NCBI GenBank assembly: GCA_029882995.1
Contig: JAOUJV010000007.1
Span: 1-51,461 of the forward strand
Source: Gammaproteobacteria bacterium
GTDB taxonomy: Bacteria; Pseudomonadota; Gammaproteobacteria; DAOVJZ01
Direction of reading: 5' to 3'
DNA length: 51,461 nt
In this document: piece after piece, positions 37,721-48,059 of the stretch
Position numbering within the stretch: the stretch's first letter is position 1
Layout of the letters: each line of letters starts with the position of its first letter
Program-made: the position numbers and the translations under genes
Notes under the pieces: model-generated
Seen by the model: the letters and a program-made list of their open reading frames with translations, nothing else
Databases searched by the model: none
What the model was told of the DNA's origin: nothing

Positions 37721-38995
37721 ATGGAACTCAAAGATTACCTGAAAATCATGGTGGCAAAAGAGGCATCCGACCTCTATTTCACAACAGGTGCCCCGGTCAG
37801 TGCAAAAATTCACGGCAACCTGAAACCTGTTGATCAGGTAACCATGCCTTCCGGCAAGGTAAAGGAAATTGCCTACCAGATTATGAATAACCAACAGGTT
37901 GCTGAATTTGAACATAAACCGGAAATGAATCTCGCTATTTCTGAAACCGGTATCGGCCGTTTCCGTGTGAATATTTTCAAGCAACGCGGTGAAGTCGGTA
38001 TTGTGATTCGTCACATTAAAACGGATATTCCAAAATGGCAGGAACTGGGTTTACCTCCTATCCTGCGTGAACTGGTCATGCAAAAACGCGGACTGATCCT
38101 GTTTGTCGGCGCTACCGGCTCCGGTAAATCAACCTCACTGGCATCATTGATTGATTACAGAAACAGTAATGCCAACGGTCATATTATTACTATTGAAGAT
38201 CCGATTGAGTTTGTACACAACCACAAGAAATCTATTATTAACCAACGCGAAGTCGGCATGGATACCGACTCCTATGAAGATGCACTGAAAAACACATTAC
38301 GTCAGGCGCCAGACGTTATCCTGATTGGTGAGATTCGTGATCGTGAAACCATGGAGCATGCGATTGCCTTCGCTGAAACCGGTCACCTTGCAATCTCGAC
38401 CCTGCATGCGAACAACTCAAACCAGGCGCTGGATCGTATTATCAACTTCTTCCCGGAAGATCGCCGAAATCAGTTGTTACTGGATCTATCACTCAACTTG
38501 CGTGGATTTGTTTCCCAACGTCTGATTCCGACCGTAGATGGTCGTCGTGCGGCCGCTGTTGAAGTATTGTTGGGAACACCGCTGGTACGTGATCTGATCA
38601 TGAAGGGTGAAGTGCATGCTATCAAGGAAGTCATGGAGAAATCCGAAAATATTGGTATGCAAACCTTTGATGGTGCAATTTACAAGATTTACAAGGAAGG
38701 CAAAATTTCACTGGAAGAAGCATTACGCAATGCGGATTCACCCAACAACCTGCGCCTGCGTATCAGTCTGGAAGAAAAAGATGTCATGGCTGAAGAAGAA
38801 GATCCGAACTCAGGTCTGCAACTTGAACAGGATGAAGATGATAACAAGAATACCATGGTGCATCCGGGTGCAGTACGCGCTCCCAAACCAGCGCCTGCGG
38901 TTGATCCGGCCAAGGCATCACTCCAGAAAAAAGCCGCCTCAGGTGGCAGTGGGACAGCGACACCTCCCGGTGGATTAAGTCTGGCTGACGATTAA
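37721..38995 (+). CDS. pilU: Type IV pilus retraction ATPase, PilU type
   Basis: This 424-residue PilT/PilU-family hexameric ATPase acts at the inner membrane to retract type IV pili. Visible motifs are Walker A GATGSGKSTSL (130-140), the Asp box TIEDPIEFVH, Walker B VILIGEIRD and the His box HLAISTLHANN. The sequence near the N-terminus (KEASDLYFTTGAPVSAKIHG) and the long C-terminal tail, rich in Ala, Pro and Gly (about 370-424), favour PilU over PilT. No pilT lies beside it, unlike the common pilT-pilU pair. AGGAG sits seven bases before the ATG. A strong terminator follows. Confidence 0.93.
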   Translation: MELKDYLKIMVAKEASDLYFTTGAPVSAKIHGNLKPVDQVTMPSGKVKEIAYQIMNNQQVAEFEHKPEMNLAISETGIGRFRVNIFKQRGEVGIVIRHIKTDIPKWQELGLPPILRELVMQKRGLILFVGATGSGKSTSLASLIDYRNSNANGHIITIEDPIEFVHNHKKSIINQREVGMDTDSYEDALKNTLRQAPDVILIGEIRDRETMEHAIAFAETGHLAISTLHANNSNQALDRIINFFPEDRRNQLLLDLSLNLRGFVSQRLIPTVDGRRAAAVEVLLGTPLVRDLIMKGEVHAIKEVMEKSENIGMQTFDGAIYKIYKEGKISLEEALRNADSPNNLRLRISLEEKDVMAEEEDPNSGLQLEQDEDDNKNTMVHPGAVRAPKPAPAVDPAKASLQKKAASGGSGTATPPGGLSLADD

Positions 38996-39020
38996 ATACT
39001 GATGCTAAAAATATCTTCAA

Positions 39021-39050
39021 AAAAAAAGCCCCGCTAAGCGGGGCTTTTTA
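39021..39050. terminator. Bidirectional Rho-independent terminator between pilU and groEL
   Basis: GCCCCGC and GCGGGGC (39028-39034 and 39038-39044) form a 7-base GC-rich stem with a TAA loop, flanked by an A-tract and a T-tract. It therefore works on both strands, serving convergent pilU (plus) and groEL (minus). Confidence 0.95.
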
Positions 39051-39074
39051 ATTTCAACAAAGTAATTGGCAAGC

Positions 39075-40730
<1,656 letters not shown>

Positions 40731-40773
40731 TTAATTCGAAACTTGTTAAATCTGAAAAAATGCCTGATGGTGA

Positions 40774-41061
40774 TTATTGAACGACACCCATGATGTCTTC
40801 TTCACGCATTACGAGCACTTCTTGCCCAGAAACCTTTACTTCGGTGCCGGAGTATTTTCCAAACAACACCTTGTCACCCACTTTGACATCGAGGGGACGA
40901 ACTTCACCGCTTTCCAGCAGTTTGCCATTGCCAACGGCCAGAATTTCTCCCTGGCTTGGCTTTTCAGTTGCAGTATCAGGAATCACGATACCGCCAGCTG
41001 AAGTACGTTCTTCTTCAACACGGCGTACGATGACGCGATCATGGAGTGGACGAATATTCAT
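40774..41061 (-). CDS. groES: Co-chaperonin GroES (10 kDa)
   Basis: This 95-residue protein caps the GroEL ring. Signatures are [18 protein letters not shown], the mobile loop [17 protein letters not shown] and [21 protein letters not shown] lies about 10 bases before the ATG. It is the first gene of the groESL operon, downstream of a CIRCE operator, and fxsA lies upstream on the same strand, as in E. coli. Confidence 0.99.
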   Translation of the reverse strand: MNIRPLHDRVIVRRVEEERTSAGGIVIPDTATEKPSQGEILAVGNGKLLESGEVRPLDVKVGDKVLFGKYSGTEVKVSGQEVLVMREEDIMGVVQ

Positions 41062-41125
41062 CTTCTTTAAATCTCCTATAACATATTGTTTTAAATGATA
41101 TTTTTAGAATATCTGCGGCGCCTTG

Positions 41126-41152
41126 TTAGCACTCGCCGTTGATGAGTGCTAA
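41126..41152. promoter_or_regulatory. CIRCE operator (HrcA binding site) of groESL
   Basis: TTAGCACTC (41126-41134), a 9-base spacer and GAGTGCTAA (41144-41152) make a perfect copy of the CIRCE inverted repeat. It lies at the transcription start of groES on the minus strand, about 65 bases before the start codon. HrcA is expected to bind and repress in the absence of heat stress. No hrcA gene is in the window. Confidence 0.96.
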
Positions 41153-41179
41153 TGATAAGGTCAAATAGGCAGGATTCAA
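41152..41179 (-). promoter_or_regulatory. Sigma-70-type promoter of groESL
   Basis: On the minus strand TTGAAT (41174-41179) and TATCAT (41152-41157) are spaced by 16 bases. The predicted start falls inside the CIRCE element, the usual layout for HrcA repression. A clear sigma-32 -10 (CCCCAT-type) is not seen. Confidence 0.65.
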
Positions 41180-41194
41180 GGGGGTCAGGTGAAT

Positions 41195-41638
41195 TTATTT
41201 ATCATCATCGAGGCGTTGATACTCTCCCTCAATGGTACGCGGACCATGAGGAGGGGATTGAGATGAGGGTCCACCGCCATCGGGAAATCGAAAAAATCGG
41301 GCAATAACCGAAAAAATGATCTTGCGGCGCAGAGGCGGAATCAGGCACATAAATCCAAGCGCATCCGTGAAAAATCCGGGGGTCAGTAATAACGCGCCTC
41401 CCACCAGCATGACCACACCTTCGAGCAATTCCACCGCCGGCATCTCACCTCGCGCCATGCTCGCCTGCACCCGCTGCAGGGCTGAAAGTCCCTGAAACCG
41501 TAATAACTGCGCACCCAGAACGGCTGTAAAAACCACAAGAAATACCGTGGGTATGGCACCTATCACCTCACCAATTTCGATCAGGAAATAAATCTCGATA
41601 ATCGGGATCAGCAGGAAAATGAGGAATAGAATCTTCAC
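41195..41638 (-). CDS. fxsA: FxsA family membrane protein
   Basis: This 147-residue inner membrane protein of the FxsA family has hydrophobic N-terminal segments (FLIFLLIPIIEIYFLIEIG and TVFLVVFTAVLGAQLL), then the family motif VVMLVGGALLLTPGFFTDALG. E. coli FxsA is known for relieving F-plasmid exclusion of phage T7; its normal role is unclear. The start is GTG at 41638. The gene lies just upstream of groES, an order shared with E. coli. The groES promoter starts right at its 3' end. Confidence 0.9.
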   Translation of the reverse strand: MKILFLIFLLIPIIEIYFLIEIGEVIGAIPTVFLVVFTAVLGAQLLRFQGLSALQRVQASMARGEMPAVELLEGVVMLVGGALLLTPGFFTDALGFMCLIPPLRRKIIFSVIARFFRFPDGGGPSSQSPPHGPRTIEGEYQRLDDDK

Positions 41639-41744
41639 AATAGGTGTCTATATGGTTTTATGAAATCTTTATATTCAGATTGTCCTTCTTATATTAAGGT
41701 TGTATACCTCTATATCAAGCCCAATCATTTATACTATTAAAATC

Positions 41745-42080
41745 ATGGTACAAGACATTAACCCCGAGAACTACCATATTGTCCTCAATACCTGCCCGGA
41801 TATGGGGGTAGCCAAGAATCTTGCTACCTTGCTGGTTAAAAACAGAATGGCGGCCTGTATTAATATTATCCCCGGACTGACTTCCATATACGAATGGAAA
41901 GGTAAACTTGAAACCGGTACCGAATGTCTGCTTGTTATAAAATCAGTAAAAAACAGCTACCCTGAACTGGAAAAAATGATTAGGGAAAATCATCCCTATG
42001 AACTTCCTGAAATTATCTCTGTCTCTGTATCAGGCGGATTAAATGAATATCTTGGCTGGATCAGCCAGCAATGCGAGTAA
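41745..42080 (+). CDS. cutA: Divalent cation tolerance protein CutA
   Basis: This small trimeric protein of 111 residues matches the CutA1 family, with LNTCPDMGVAKNLATLLV, RMAACINIIPGLTSIYEW and HPYELPEIISVSVSGG. It has been linked to copper and other divalent metal tolerance, although its molecular role is debated. The frame is open further upstream via a TTG at 41700, but ATG 41745 (MVQDINPENYHIVL) fits the family N-terminus. Its end overlaps the dsbD start by 10 bases. The cutA-dsbD order is conserved in gammaproteobacteria. Confidence 0.93.
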   Translation: MVQDINPENYHIVLNTCPDMGVAKNLATLLVKNRMAACINIIPGLTSIYEWKGKLETGTECLLVIKSVKNSYPELEKMIRENHPYELPEIISVSVSGGLNEYLGWISQQCE

Positions 42081-43960
42081 AAGCCCTTATGAATTTGCGT
42101 AATGTAATCTTACTACTGTTCCTTTATCTGCCATTTTCATTTTCTATAGCCGATACATCATCTGCCGATCTGTTTGGCGGTTTTGGCATGAGTGACGATG
42201 CCAATAACATTCTCGAACCTGACAAGGCATTTGCATTTAATTACAAAATTGTTGATGGCAGTACTGTCATTGCGCGTTGGAATATTGCTGATGGTTATTA
42301 TCTCTATCGTGACCGCTTTAAATTTAATATCAAGGAGAGCTCTGTCACGATTGGCAATGTGGCATTTCCCAAAGGCAAAAATAAACACGATGAATACTTT
42401 GGTGAAATGGAAGTCTATTTTAAAAATGTTGATGCCACAATTTCATTACAACGTACGAATCTGGCATCAGAAACAATAACACTCACAGTTGAATATCAGG
42501 GATGTAAGGAAAATTCCATCTGTTATGCACCGATGAGCAAGACTGTTGAGTTGTCATTGCCCTCTGCAAACCAGACTGCAACAGCAACAACTACTGAACC
42601 TGTTGTCATTTCAGAACAGGACAGCATTGCACAAACCCTGTCGGAAAATAACCTACCCGTTATTGTGCTGACCTTTTTCGGGTTTGGTTTATTGCTGGCT
42701 TTCACGCCCTGCGTGTTTCCGATGATACCGATCCTTTCCAGTATCATTGTTGGGCAAGGCAAAACGCTTTCTACTGCGCGCGCCTTTGTTTTATCACTGA
42801 CCTACGTACTGGCAATGGCATTCACATACACCATTGCAGGCATAATCGCAGGCTGGTGGGGCTATAACCTGCAAGCTGCATTTCAGGAACCCTGGTTATT
42901 GATCAGTTTCAGTGCAGTATTTGTTTTTCTTGCACTTTCCATGTTTGGTTTTTATGAACTGCAATTACCGTCTGCATTACAGTCAAAACTGAATGAACTC
43001 AGTAACAAGCAACAGGGCGGCAGCATTATTGGTGTTGCTATCATGGGACTTCTTTCTGCCTTGATCGTAGGTCCTTGTGTTGCCCCGCCACTGGCCGGTG
43101 CATTGATTTATATCAGTCAGACTAAAGATGCCATGTTGGGCGGGCTTGCATTGTTCGCGATGAGTATGGGCATGGGCGTACCGTTGATCGCAATCGGTAC
43201 CTCAGCCGGAAAATGGTTACCCAAGGCAGGTGCATGGATGAATGTAGTGAAGACTGCCTTTGGTGTGATGTTACTGGGTCTTGCGATCTGGATTCTGGAA
43301 CGTATTTTGTCACCCGGTATTTCAATGGCCTTGTGGGCTACCCTGTTTATCATGACTTCAGTTTACTTAGGTACATTGCAGACATTGCCCGTCGATGCCA
43401 GCGGCTGGAAAAAGCTGGGCAAGGGACTGGGTATTATTTTCCTTATTTACGGTGTGATGCTGCTAATAGGTGCAGCAACCGGTGCACGTGACATATTTTA
43501 TCCGCTGGAAAAAATTTCGCTTAATGGATCTGTGCAGCAACAAACGATCCATGTTGGATTTAAAAAGATAAAAGGGCTGGATGAATTTAAAACAGAAATG
43601 GAAAATGCAAAGACACAAGGCAAGCCAGTCATGATTGATTTTTATGCAGACTGGTGTGTGGATTGTGTAAAGCTGGAACGAACGACATTTGCTAATCCTG
43701 AAATTGTGAGTTATCTGGAACGAGCCGTTGTTTTGCAAACTGATGTCACTCCCAATGATGATCAGGACAAGGAATTAATGAAACACCTTGGTATTATTGG
43801 CCCACCTGCCATCCTGTTCTTTGATAAAAATGGTGATGAACTCAAACAATACAGACTGGTAGGTTATTCTCCTCCTGATAAATTTATGAATCACATCAGG
43901 AATGCACTAAACCCAGAAAAATCGGTTGATTCACGGAAGCCTGCACAATCTTTTGATTAG
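42071..43960 (+). CDS. dsbD: Thiol:disulfide interchange protein DsbD
   Basis: DsbD moves electrons from cytoplasmic thioredoxin to periplasmic Dsb and cytochrome-maturation proteins. The 629-residue protein has a signal peptide (NVILLLFLYLPFSFSIA) and a periplasmic alpha domain with GCKENSICYAP (Cys about 144 and 150). An eight-helix membrane core follows, with FTPCVFPMIPIL and VGPCVAPPLAG. The C-terminal thioredoxin-like gamma domain has DWCVDC (C529, C532). All three redox pairs are intact. A second in-frame ATG at 42089 gives a shorter signal peptide and is equally possible. It is followed by a strong hairpin and a TlpA-like gene. Confidence 0.96.
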   Translation: MRVKALMNLRNVILLLFLYLPFSFSIADTSSADLFGGFGMSDDANNILEPDKAFAFNYKIVDGSTVIARWNIADGYYLYRDRFKFNIKESSVTIGNVAFPKGKNKHDEYFGEMEVYFKNVDATISLQRTNLASETITLTVEYQGCKENSICYAPMSKTVELSLPSANQTATATTTEPVVISEQDSIAQTLSENNLPVIVLTFFGFGLLLAFTPCVFPMIPILSSIIVGQGKTLSTARAFVLSLTYVLAMAFTYTIAGIIAGWWGYNLQAAFQEPWLLISFSAVFVFLALSMFGFYELQLPSALQSKLNELSNKQQGGSIIGVAIMGLLSALIVGPCVAPPLAGALIYISQTKDAMLGGLALFAMSMGMGVPLIAIGTSAGKWLPKAGAWMNVVKTAFGVMLLGLAIWILERILSPGISMALWATLFIMTSVYLGTLQTLPVDASGWKKLGKGLGIIFLIYGVMLLIGAATGARDIFYPLEKISLNGSVQQQTIHVGFKKIKGLDEFKTEMENAKTQGKPVMIDFYADWCVDCVKLERTTFANPEIVSYLERAVVLQTDVTPNDDQDKELMKHLGIIGPPAILFFDKNGDELKQYRLVGYSPPDKFMNHIRNALNPEKSVDSRKPAQSFD

Positions 43961-43969
43961 TCTAGCTAT

Positions 43970-44015
43970 ATGAAAAAATATTTACCGCCAATAAGGTGGC
44001 TACATATTTTTTCAT
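43970..44015 (+). terminator. Large stem-loop terminator after dsbD
   Basis: ATGAAAAAATAT (43970-43981) and ATATTTTTTCAT (44004-44015) are perfect 12-base arms. Inside, CCGCC (43985-43989) and GGTGG (43995-43999) can extend the pairing. With the T-rich 3' arm it looks like a terminator 10 bases after the dsbD stop, and could work on both strands. Confidence 0.75.
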
Positions 44016-44087
44016 TACACTATCCAAACCAATATCTTGCACATTCTTTCCGTGCCCAACTAATTTTTCTGGGTTAAAATAACCGCT

Positions 44088-44648
44088 ATGAAAAATAAAA
44101 ATGCATTTGCTGCAGGCCTGATCCTGCTTATCGCCGGTTTCGTCGCCACGGTTTTAACCTTTAGCCTGCTCGATCCTCACGTCTACAAGCCGCCTCGTAA
44201 ACGTGATACCCCGCATCCGGTAGAAGCAGTTGGTATGCATCGCCCTGACTTTCAGTTGCCTGATATGGATGGCAAGCTGCAACATGTCTCCAACTGGGAT
44301 GGCAAAGTTGTACTGATCAATTTCTGGGCTACCTGGTGTCCACCCTGTCTCAAGGAGATTCCTGCTTTCATTGATGTAATGAAATCACACGGTGACAAGG
44401 GATTTCAGGTGGTCGGGATCGCAATTGATAATCGAGATGATGTCATGGATTTTATTAACAGTATGGATATCACTTATCCCGTCCTCTGGGGTGAAAAAGA
44501 CGCTATCCAGCTCGCAAAACAACTGGGTAACCGGATTGGTGCCTTACCCTACAGCATCATTATGGACAGAACTGGCAAGATAACACTGACTCACCGTGGT
44601 GAACTCACCAGAGAAATGTTGCTCAAAGCCATTAATCCATTACTTTAA
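44088..44648 (+). CDS. TlpA/ResA-like thiol-disulfide oxidoreductase
   Basis: This 186-residue protein has an N-terminal membrane anchor (GLILLIAGFVATVLTFSLL, about 10-28) and a periplasmic thioredoxin-like domain of the TlpA/ResA/CcmG type. The active site is FWATWCPPC (C84, C87), preceded by PDFQLPDMDGK. The cis-Pro region is GALPYSIIMDRTGKI. These proteins reduce disulfides, often for cytochrome c maturation, and take electrons from DsbD, whose gene is next upstream. The exact partner here is not known. Confidence 0.92.
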   Translation: MKNKNAFAAGLILLIAGFVATVLTFSLLDPHVYKPPRKRDTPHPVEAVGMHRPDFQLPDMDGKLQHVSNWDGKVVLINFWATWCPPCLKEIPAFIDVMKSHGDKGFQVVGIAIDNRDDVMDFINSMDITYPVLWGEKDAIQLAKQLGNRIGALPYSIIMDRTGKITLTHRGELTREMLLKAINPLL

Positions 44649-44838
44649 TACTGGAATTCAGCCTGTTTTACTCAATATCGCACTGAACTTCTGCGAAATT
44701 GCCGCTATGTGGCTTGAACTGGACAAATTGGTCTGATTAAGGCACACTTGCACCATTCCAGACTCCGGATGAGTCAATTTGCATGAAACAGCGGCTATCA
44801 TGTCGCTAAAACAATTAAAAATCTGATAAAAAACAAAC

Positions 44839-45285
44839 ATGGCAACTATTCTTGTAATCAACGGCCCCAATCTGAACCTGTTGGGTACGCGTGAACCCGA
44901 ACACTACGGGAATAGCAATCTCGACACCATCAACCAACAGCTCACCACACTTACCTCTGGTAGTGGACACCTGTTGGAAACCTTTCAGAGTAATGCCGAA
45001 CATGAACTGGTAAACCGTATTCAGCAGGCACAAGCAGATGGTGTCAGTTTTATTCTGATTAACCCGGCAGCCTTTACTCATACCAGTGTCGCAATTCGTG
45101 ATGCACTGGCGGCCACCAAAATTCCGTTTATTGAAATACATCTTTCCAATATTCATGCGCGGGAAGAATTTCGTCAGCAATCCTATTTTTCTGATCTGGC
45201 ACGGGGTGTGATCAGTGGATTAGGTGCAATTGGATATGAACTTGCACTGCAAGCAGCAGTGCATTACCTCAAACATAAAAACTGA
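44839..45285 (+). CDS. aroQ: 3-dehydroquinate dehydratase, type II
   Basis: This 148-residue enzyme carries out the third step of the shikimate pathway. The N-terminal motif [19 protein letters not shown] contains the flexible-loop Arg and catalytic Tyr region. [17 protein letters not shown] and [19 protein letters not shown] are also typical. It starts the conserved aroQ-accB-accC-prmA block and lies 13 bases before accB. Confidence 0.97.
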   Translation: MATILVINGPNLNLLGTREPEHYGNSNLDTINQQLTTLTSGSGHLLETFQSNAEHELVNRIQQAQADGVSFILINPAAFTHTSVAIRDALAATKIPFIEIHLSNIHAREEFRQQSYFSDLARGVISGLGAIGYELALQAAVHYLKHKN

Positions 45286-45298
45286 GTGATCAATTTCT

Positions 45299-45754
45299 AT
45301 GGATATTCGTAAAGTAAAAAAACTGATAGAGCTTCTGGAAGAATCCGGAATTGCTGAAATTGAAATTAAGGAAGGCGAAGAGTCCGTACGCATTAGTCGC
45401 CAAAGCCTGACTGTTGCACCACAACAGTTTGCTATGGCTGCCGCACCGGCTCCTGCCAGCGCACCGGCTCCTGCCGCTGCACCAGCAGAAACTGCTGAAC
45501 CAGCCAGCGATATACCGGCAGGTCATCAGGTGACCTCACCAATGGTAGGTACGTTTTACCGTGCACCTTCACCTGGCGCCAAGGAATTCGTCAATGTTGG
45601 CCAGCAAGTGAACATTGGTGACACTCTCTGTATTGTTGAAGCGATGAAAATGCTTAATCAGATAGAGGCTGATAAATCAGGCAAGATTGCTGCCATTCTG
45701 GTCGAAAATGGTCAACCGGTTGAATTCGGTCAGGCCATGTTTGTTATCGAATAA
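45299..45754 (+). CDS. accB: Biotin carboxyl carrier protein of acetyl-CoA carboxylase
   Basis: This 151-residue carrier moves CO2 on biotin between AccC and the carboxyltransferase in fatty acid synthesis. An N-terminal helical region (1-40) is followed by an Ala/Pro-rich flexible linker (about 45-70) and the biotinyl domain. The biotin lysine is K117 in VEAMKMLN, and the family thumb region [14 protein letters not shown] is present. It lies 23 bases before accC. Confidence 0.98.
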   Translation: MDIRKVKKLIELLEESGIAEIEIKEGEESVRISRQSLTVAPQQFAMAAAPAPASAPAPAAAPAETAEPASDIPAGHQVTSPMVGTFYRAPSPGAKEFVNVGQQVNIGDTLCIVEAMKMLNQIEADKSGKIAAILVENGQPVEFGQAMFVIE

Positions 45755-45777
45755 TTCACTAACGGTCGGATTAAATC

Positions 45778-47118
45778 ATGCTGGAAAAAATTGTCATCGC
45801 CAACCGGGGTGAAATTGCACTGCGTATTTTACGTGCATGCCGCGAACTGGGTATCAAAACTGTTGCCATTCATTCAGAAGCTGATCGTGATCTGAAACAT
45901 GTACGATTAGCAGATGAATCTGTTTGTATCGGACCTGCCCCTTCAATTAAAAGTTATCTGAATACACCAGCCATTATAAGCGCTGCTGAAGTTACTGATG
46001 CAGTCGGTATCCATCCGGGATATGGCTTTCTGTCCGAGAATGCAGACTTTGCCGAACGTGTAGAACAAAGTGGTTTTGTTTTTATTGGTCCGAAGGCAGA
46101 AACAATCCGTATTATGGGTGACAAGGTCGCGGCGATTGAATCCATGAAAGCAGCGGGCGTTCCCTGTGTTCCGGGTTCAGACGGACCGCTCGGTGATGAT
46201 CACGAAACCAATATACGCATGGCAAAACAAATCGGTTATCCCGTTATTATCAAGGCCGCCGGTGGTGGTGGTGGCCGTGGTATGCGTGTCGTGCACAGTG
46301 AGGGTTCCCTGCTGAATTCCATTTCATTGACCAAGACCGAGGCCGGTACTGCATTTAATAACGATATGGTCTACATGGAAAAATATCTGGAAAACCCGCG
46401 TCACGTCGAGTTCCAGGTACTTGCTGATGAACACGGCAATGCAATTCATCTGGGTGAGCGTGACTGTTCTATGCAACGACGTCACCAAAAGGTAGTTGAA
46501 GAAGCACCTGCACCGGGAATCACCGAAGAGGAACGTCATCGAATTGGTGAACGCGTATCCGAGGCATGTCGTCAAATTGGTTATCGTGGTGCCGGTACTT
46601 TTGAGTTCCTGTATGAAAATGGTGAATTCTATTTTATTGAAATGAATACCCGTGTACAGGTTGAACATCCGGTTACCGAAATGATTACCGGTATTGATAT
46701 TGTAAAAGAACAGTTACTGATCGCATCCGGTGAACCCCTGCGTTACAAACAGGAAGACATAAAAATTACCGGGCATGCAATCGAATGCCGTATCAATGCC
46801 GAAGATCCGAAAAACTTTTTACCTTCTCCCGGCTTGATTAAACAATATCATGCACCCGGTGGACCGGGTATCCGGGTAGACAGTCATATATACAATGGTT
46901 ATATGGTGCCTCCGCATTATGATTCCCTGATTGGCAAACTGATTGCGCATGGTGAAAATCGGGATTCTGCCATCGCACGCATCAGAACTGCGTTAACAGA
47001 AATTGTGATTGATGGAATCAAAACCAATATTCCATTACATCAGGATATTATGCGTGATAGTGCTTTTCTGAAGGGTGGTACTAACATTCACTATCTTGAG
47101 AAAAAACTCGGGCTTTAA
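45778..47118 (+). CDS. accC: Biotin carboxylase subunit of acetyl-CoA carboxylase
   Basis: This 446-residue ATP-grasp enzyme carboxylates the biotin on AccB using bicarbonate and ATP. Signatures are [35 protein letters not shown], the Gly-rich ATP loop [14 protein letters not shown], and the active-site region [18 protein letters not shown]. The length equals that of typical AccC. It is cotranscribed with accB and probably with prmA, 14 bases later. Confidence 0.99.
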   Translation: MLEKIVIANRGEIALRILRACRELGIKTVAIHSEADRDLKHVRLADESVCIGPAPSIKSYLNTPAIISAAEVTDAVGIHPGYGFLSENADFAERVEQSGFVFIGPKAETIRIMGDKVAAIESMKAAGVPCVPGSDGPLGDDHETNIRMAKQIGYPVIIKAAGGGGGRGMRVVHSEGSLLNSISLTKTEAGTAFNNDMVYMEKYLENPRHVEFQVLADEHGNAIHLGERDCSMQRRHQKVVEEAPAPGITEEERHRIGERVSEACRQIGYRGAGTFEFLYENGEFYFIEMNTRVQVEHPVTEMITGIDIVKEQLLIASGEPLRYKQEDIKITGHAIECRINAEDPKNFLPSPGLIKQYHAPGGPGIRVDSHIYNGYMVPPHYDSLIGKLIAHGENRDSAIARIRTALTEIVIDGIKTNIPLHQDIMRDSAFLKGGTNIHYLEKKLGL

Positions 47119-47132
47119 TTCCCAAGGAACCG

Positions 47133-48005
47133 ATGCCCTGGTTACAACTCAGACTAAGCGCCACCTCTGAAAATACAGAAACATTATCAGAACTATTAAC
47201 AGAAGCCGGCGCACTGGCTGTTACCCTGCGTGATGCCGGAGATACACCCCTCCTTGAACCCGGTCCGGGGGAAACCCCTGTCTGGCCCGAAACAATTGTT
47301 ATTGGTTTGTTTGAAGCCGACAGCAATATGGATCGTGTGATTCAATCTTTAAGTCAATCAACAGGAACAAAACTCCAGTATCAACTCGAACCACTGGAAG
47401 ACAAGGACTGGGAACGTGCCTGGATGGATAATTATCATCCCATGTCATTTGGTCAACGCTTGTGGATTTGCCCGAGCTGGTCAACACCTCCGCAACCGGA
47501 AGCCATCAACCTGATGCTTGATCCGGGACTGGCCTTTGGCACCGGTACACATCCGACGACTTCCCTGTGCCTTGAGTGGCTGGATCAGCATGACATAACC
47601 GGACTTGATGTCATTGATTATGGTTGTGGCTCCGGCATCCTGGCAATTGCTGCTGCCTTGCTGGGTGCGAGACATGTCTGGGCCATCGACCATGATCCGC
47701 AAGCCCTGATTGCCACACAAACTAATGCAAAACAAAATCGTGTTCAGGAAAAAATCACGGTTGGCCGCCCCGATGAGTTACCTGATCTCCAGTCAAATCT
47801 GGTACTTGCCAATATTCTGGCAGGGCCATTAATGGCGCTGGCACCCGTAATTGCTGAACACACAAAATCAGGGGGACTGCTGGTTTTATCGGGATTGCTT
47901 GAGAAACAGGCACTGGAAGTGAGCACACATTATCAATCCTGGTTTAAGCTGTCAGCACCTCGAAAAAAAGATGATTGGGTCTTGCTTGAAGGAAAAAAGG
48001 CATAA
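47133..48005 (+). CDS. prmA: Ribosomal protein L11 methyltransferase
   Basis: This 290-residue SAM-dependent methyltransferase trimethylates ribosomal protein L11. The substrate-recognition N-terminal domain (MPWLQLRLSATSENTETLSE...) is followed by a linker with KDWERAWMDNYHPMSFG. The catalytic domain has LDPGLAFGTGTHPTTSLCLE and motif I IDYGCGSGILAIAAALLG, and ANILAGPLMALAP is also typical. A good AAGGA precedes the ATG. Its place after accC is a common gammaproteobacterial order. Confidence 0.97.
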   Translation: MPWLQLRLSATSENTETLSELLTEAGALAVTLRDAGDTPLLEPGPGETPVWPETIVIGLFEADSNMDRVIQSLSQSTGTKLQYQLEPLEDKDWERAWMDNYHPMSFGQRLWICPSWSTPPQPEAINLMLDPGLAFGTGTHPTTSLCLEWLDQHDITGLDVIDYGCGSGILAIAAALLGARHVWAIDHDPQALIATQTNAKQNRVQEKITVGRPDELPDLQSNLVLANILAGPLMALAPVIAEHTKSGGLLVLSGLLEKQALEVSTHYQSWFKLSAPRKKDDWVLLEGKKA

Positions 48006-48059
48006 AAAACGGGGACTCACGTACAAGAATCCGGATACGACGACTACACTATAGAGATT

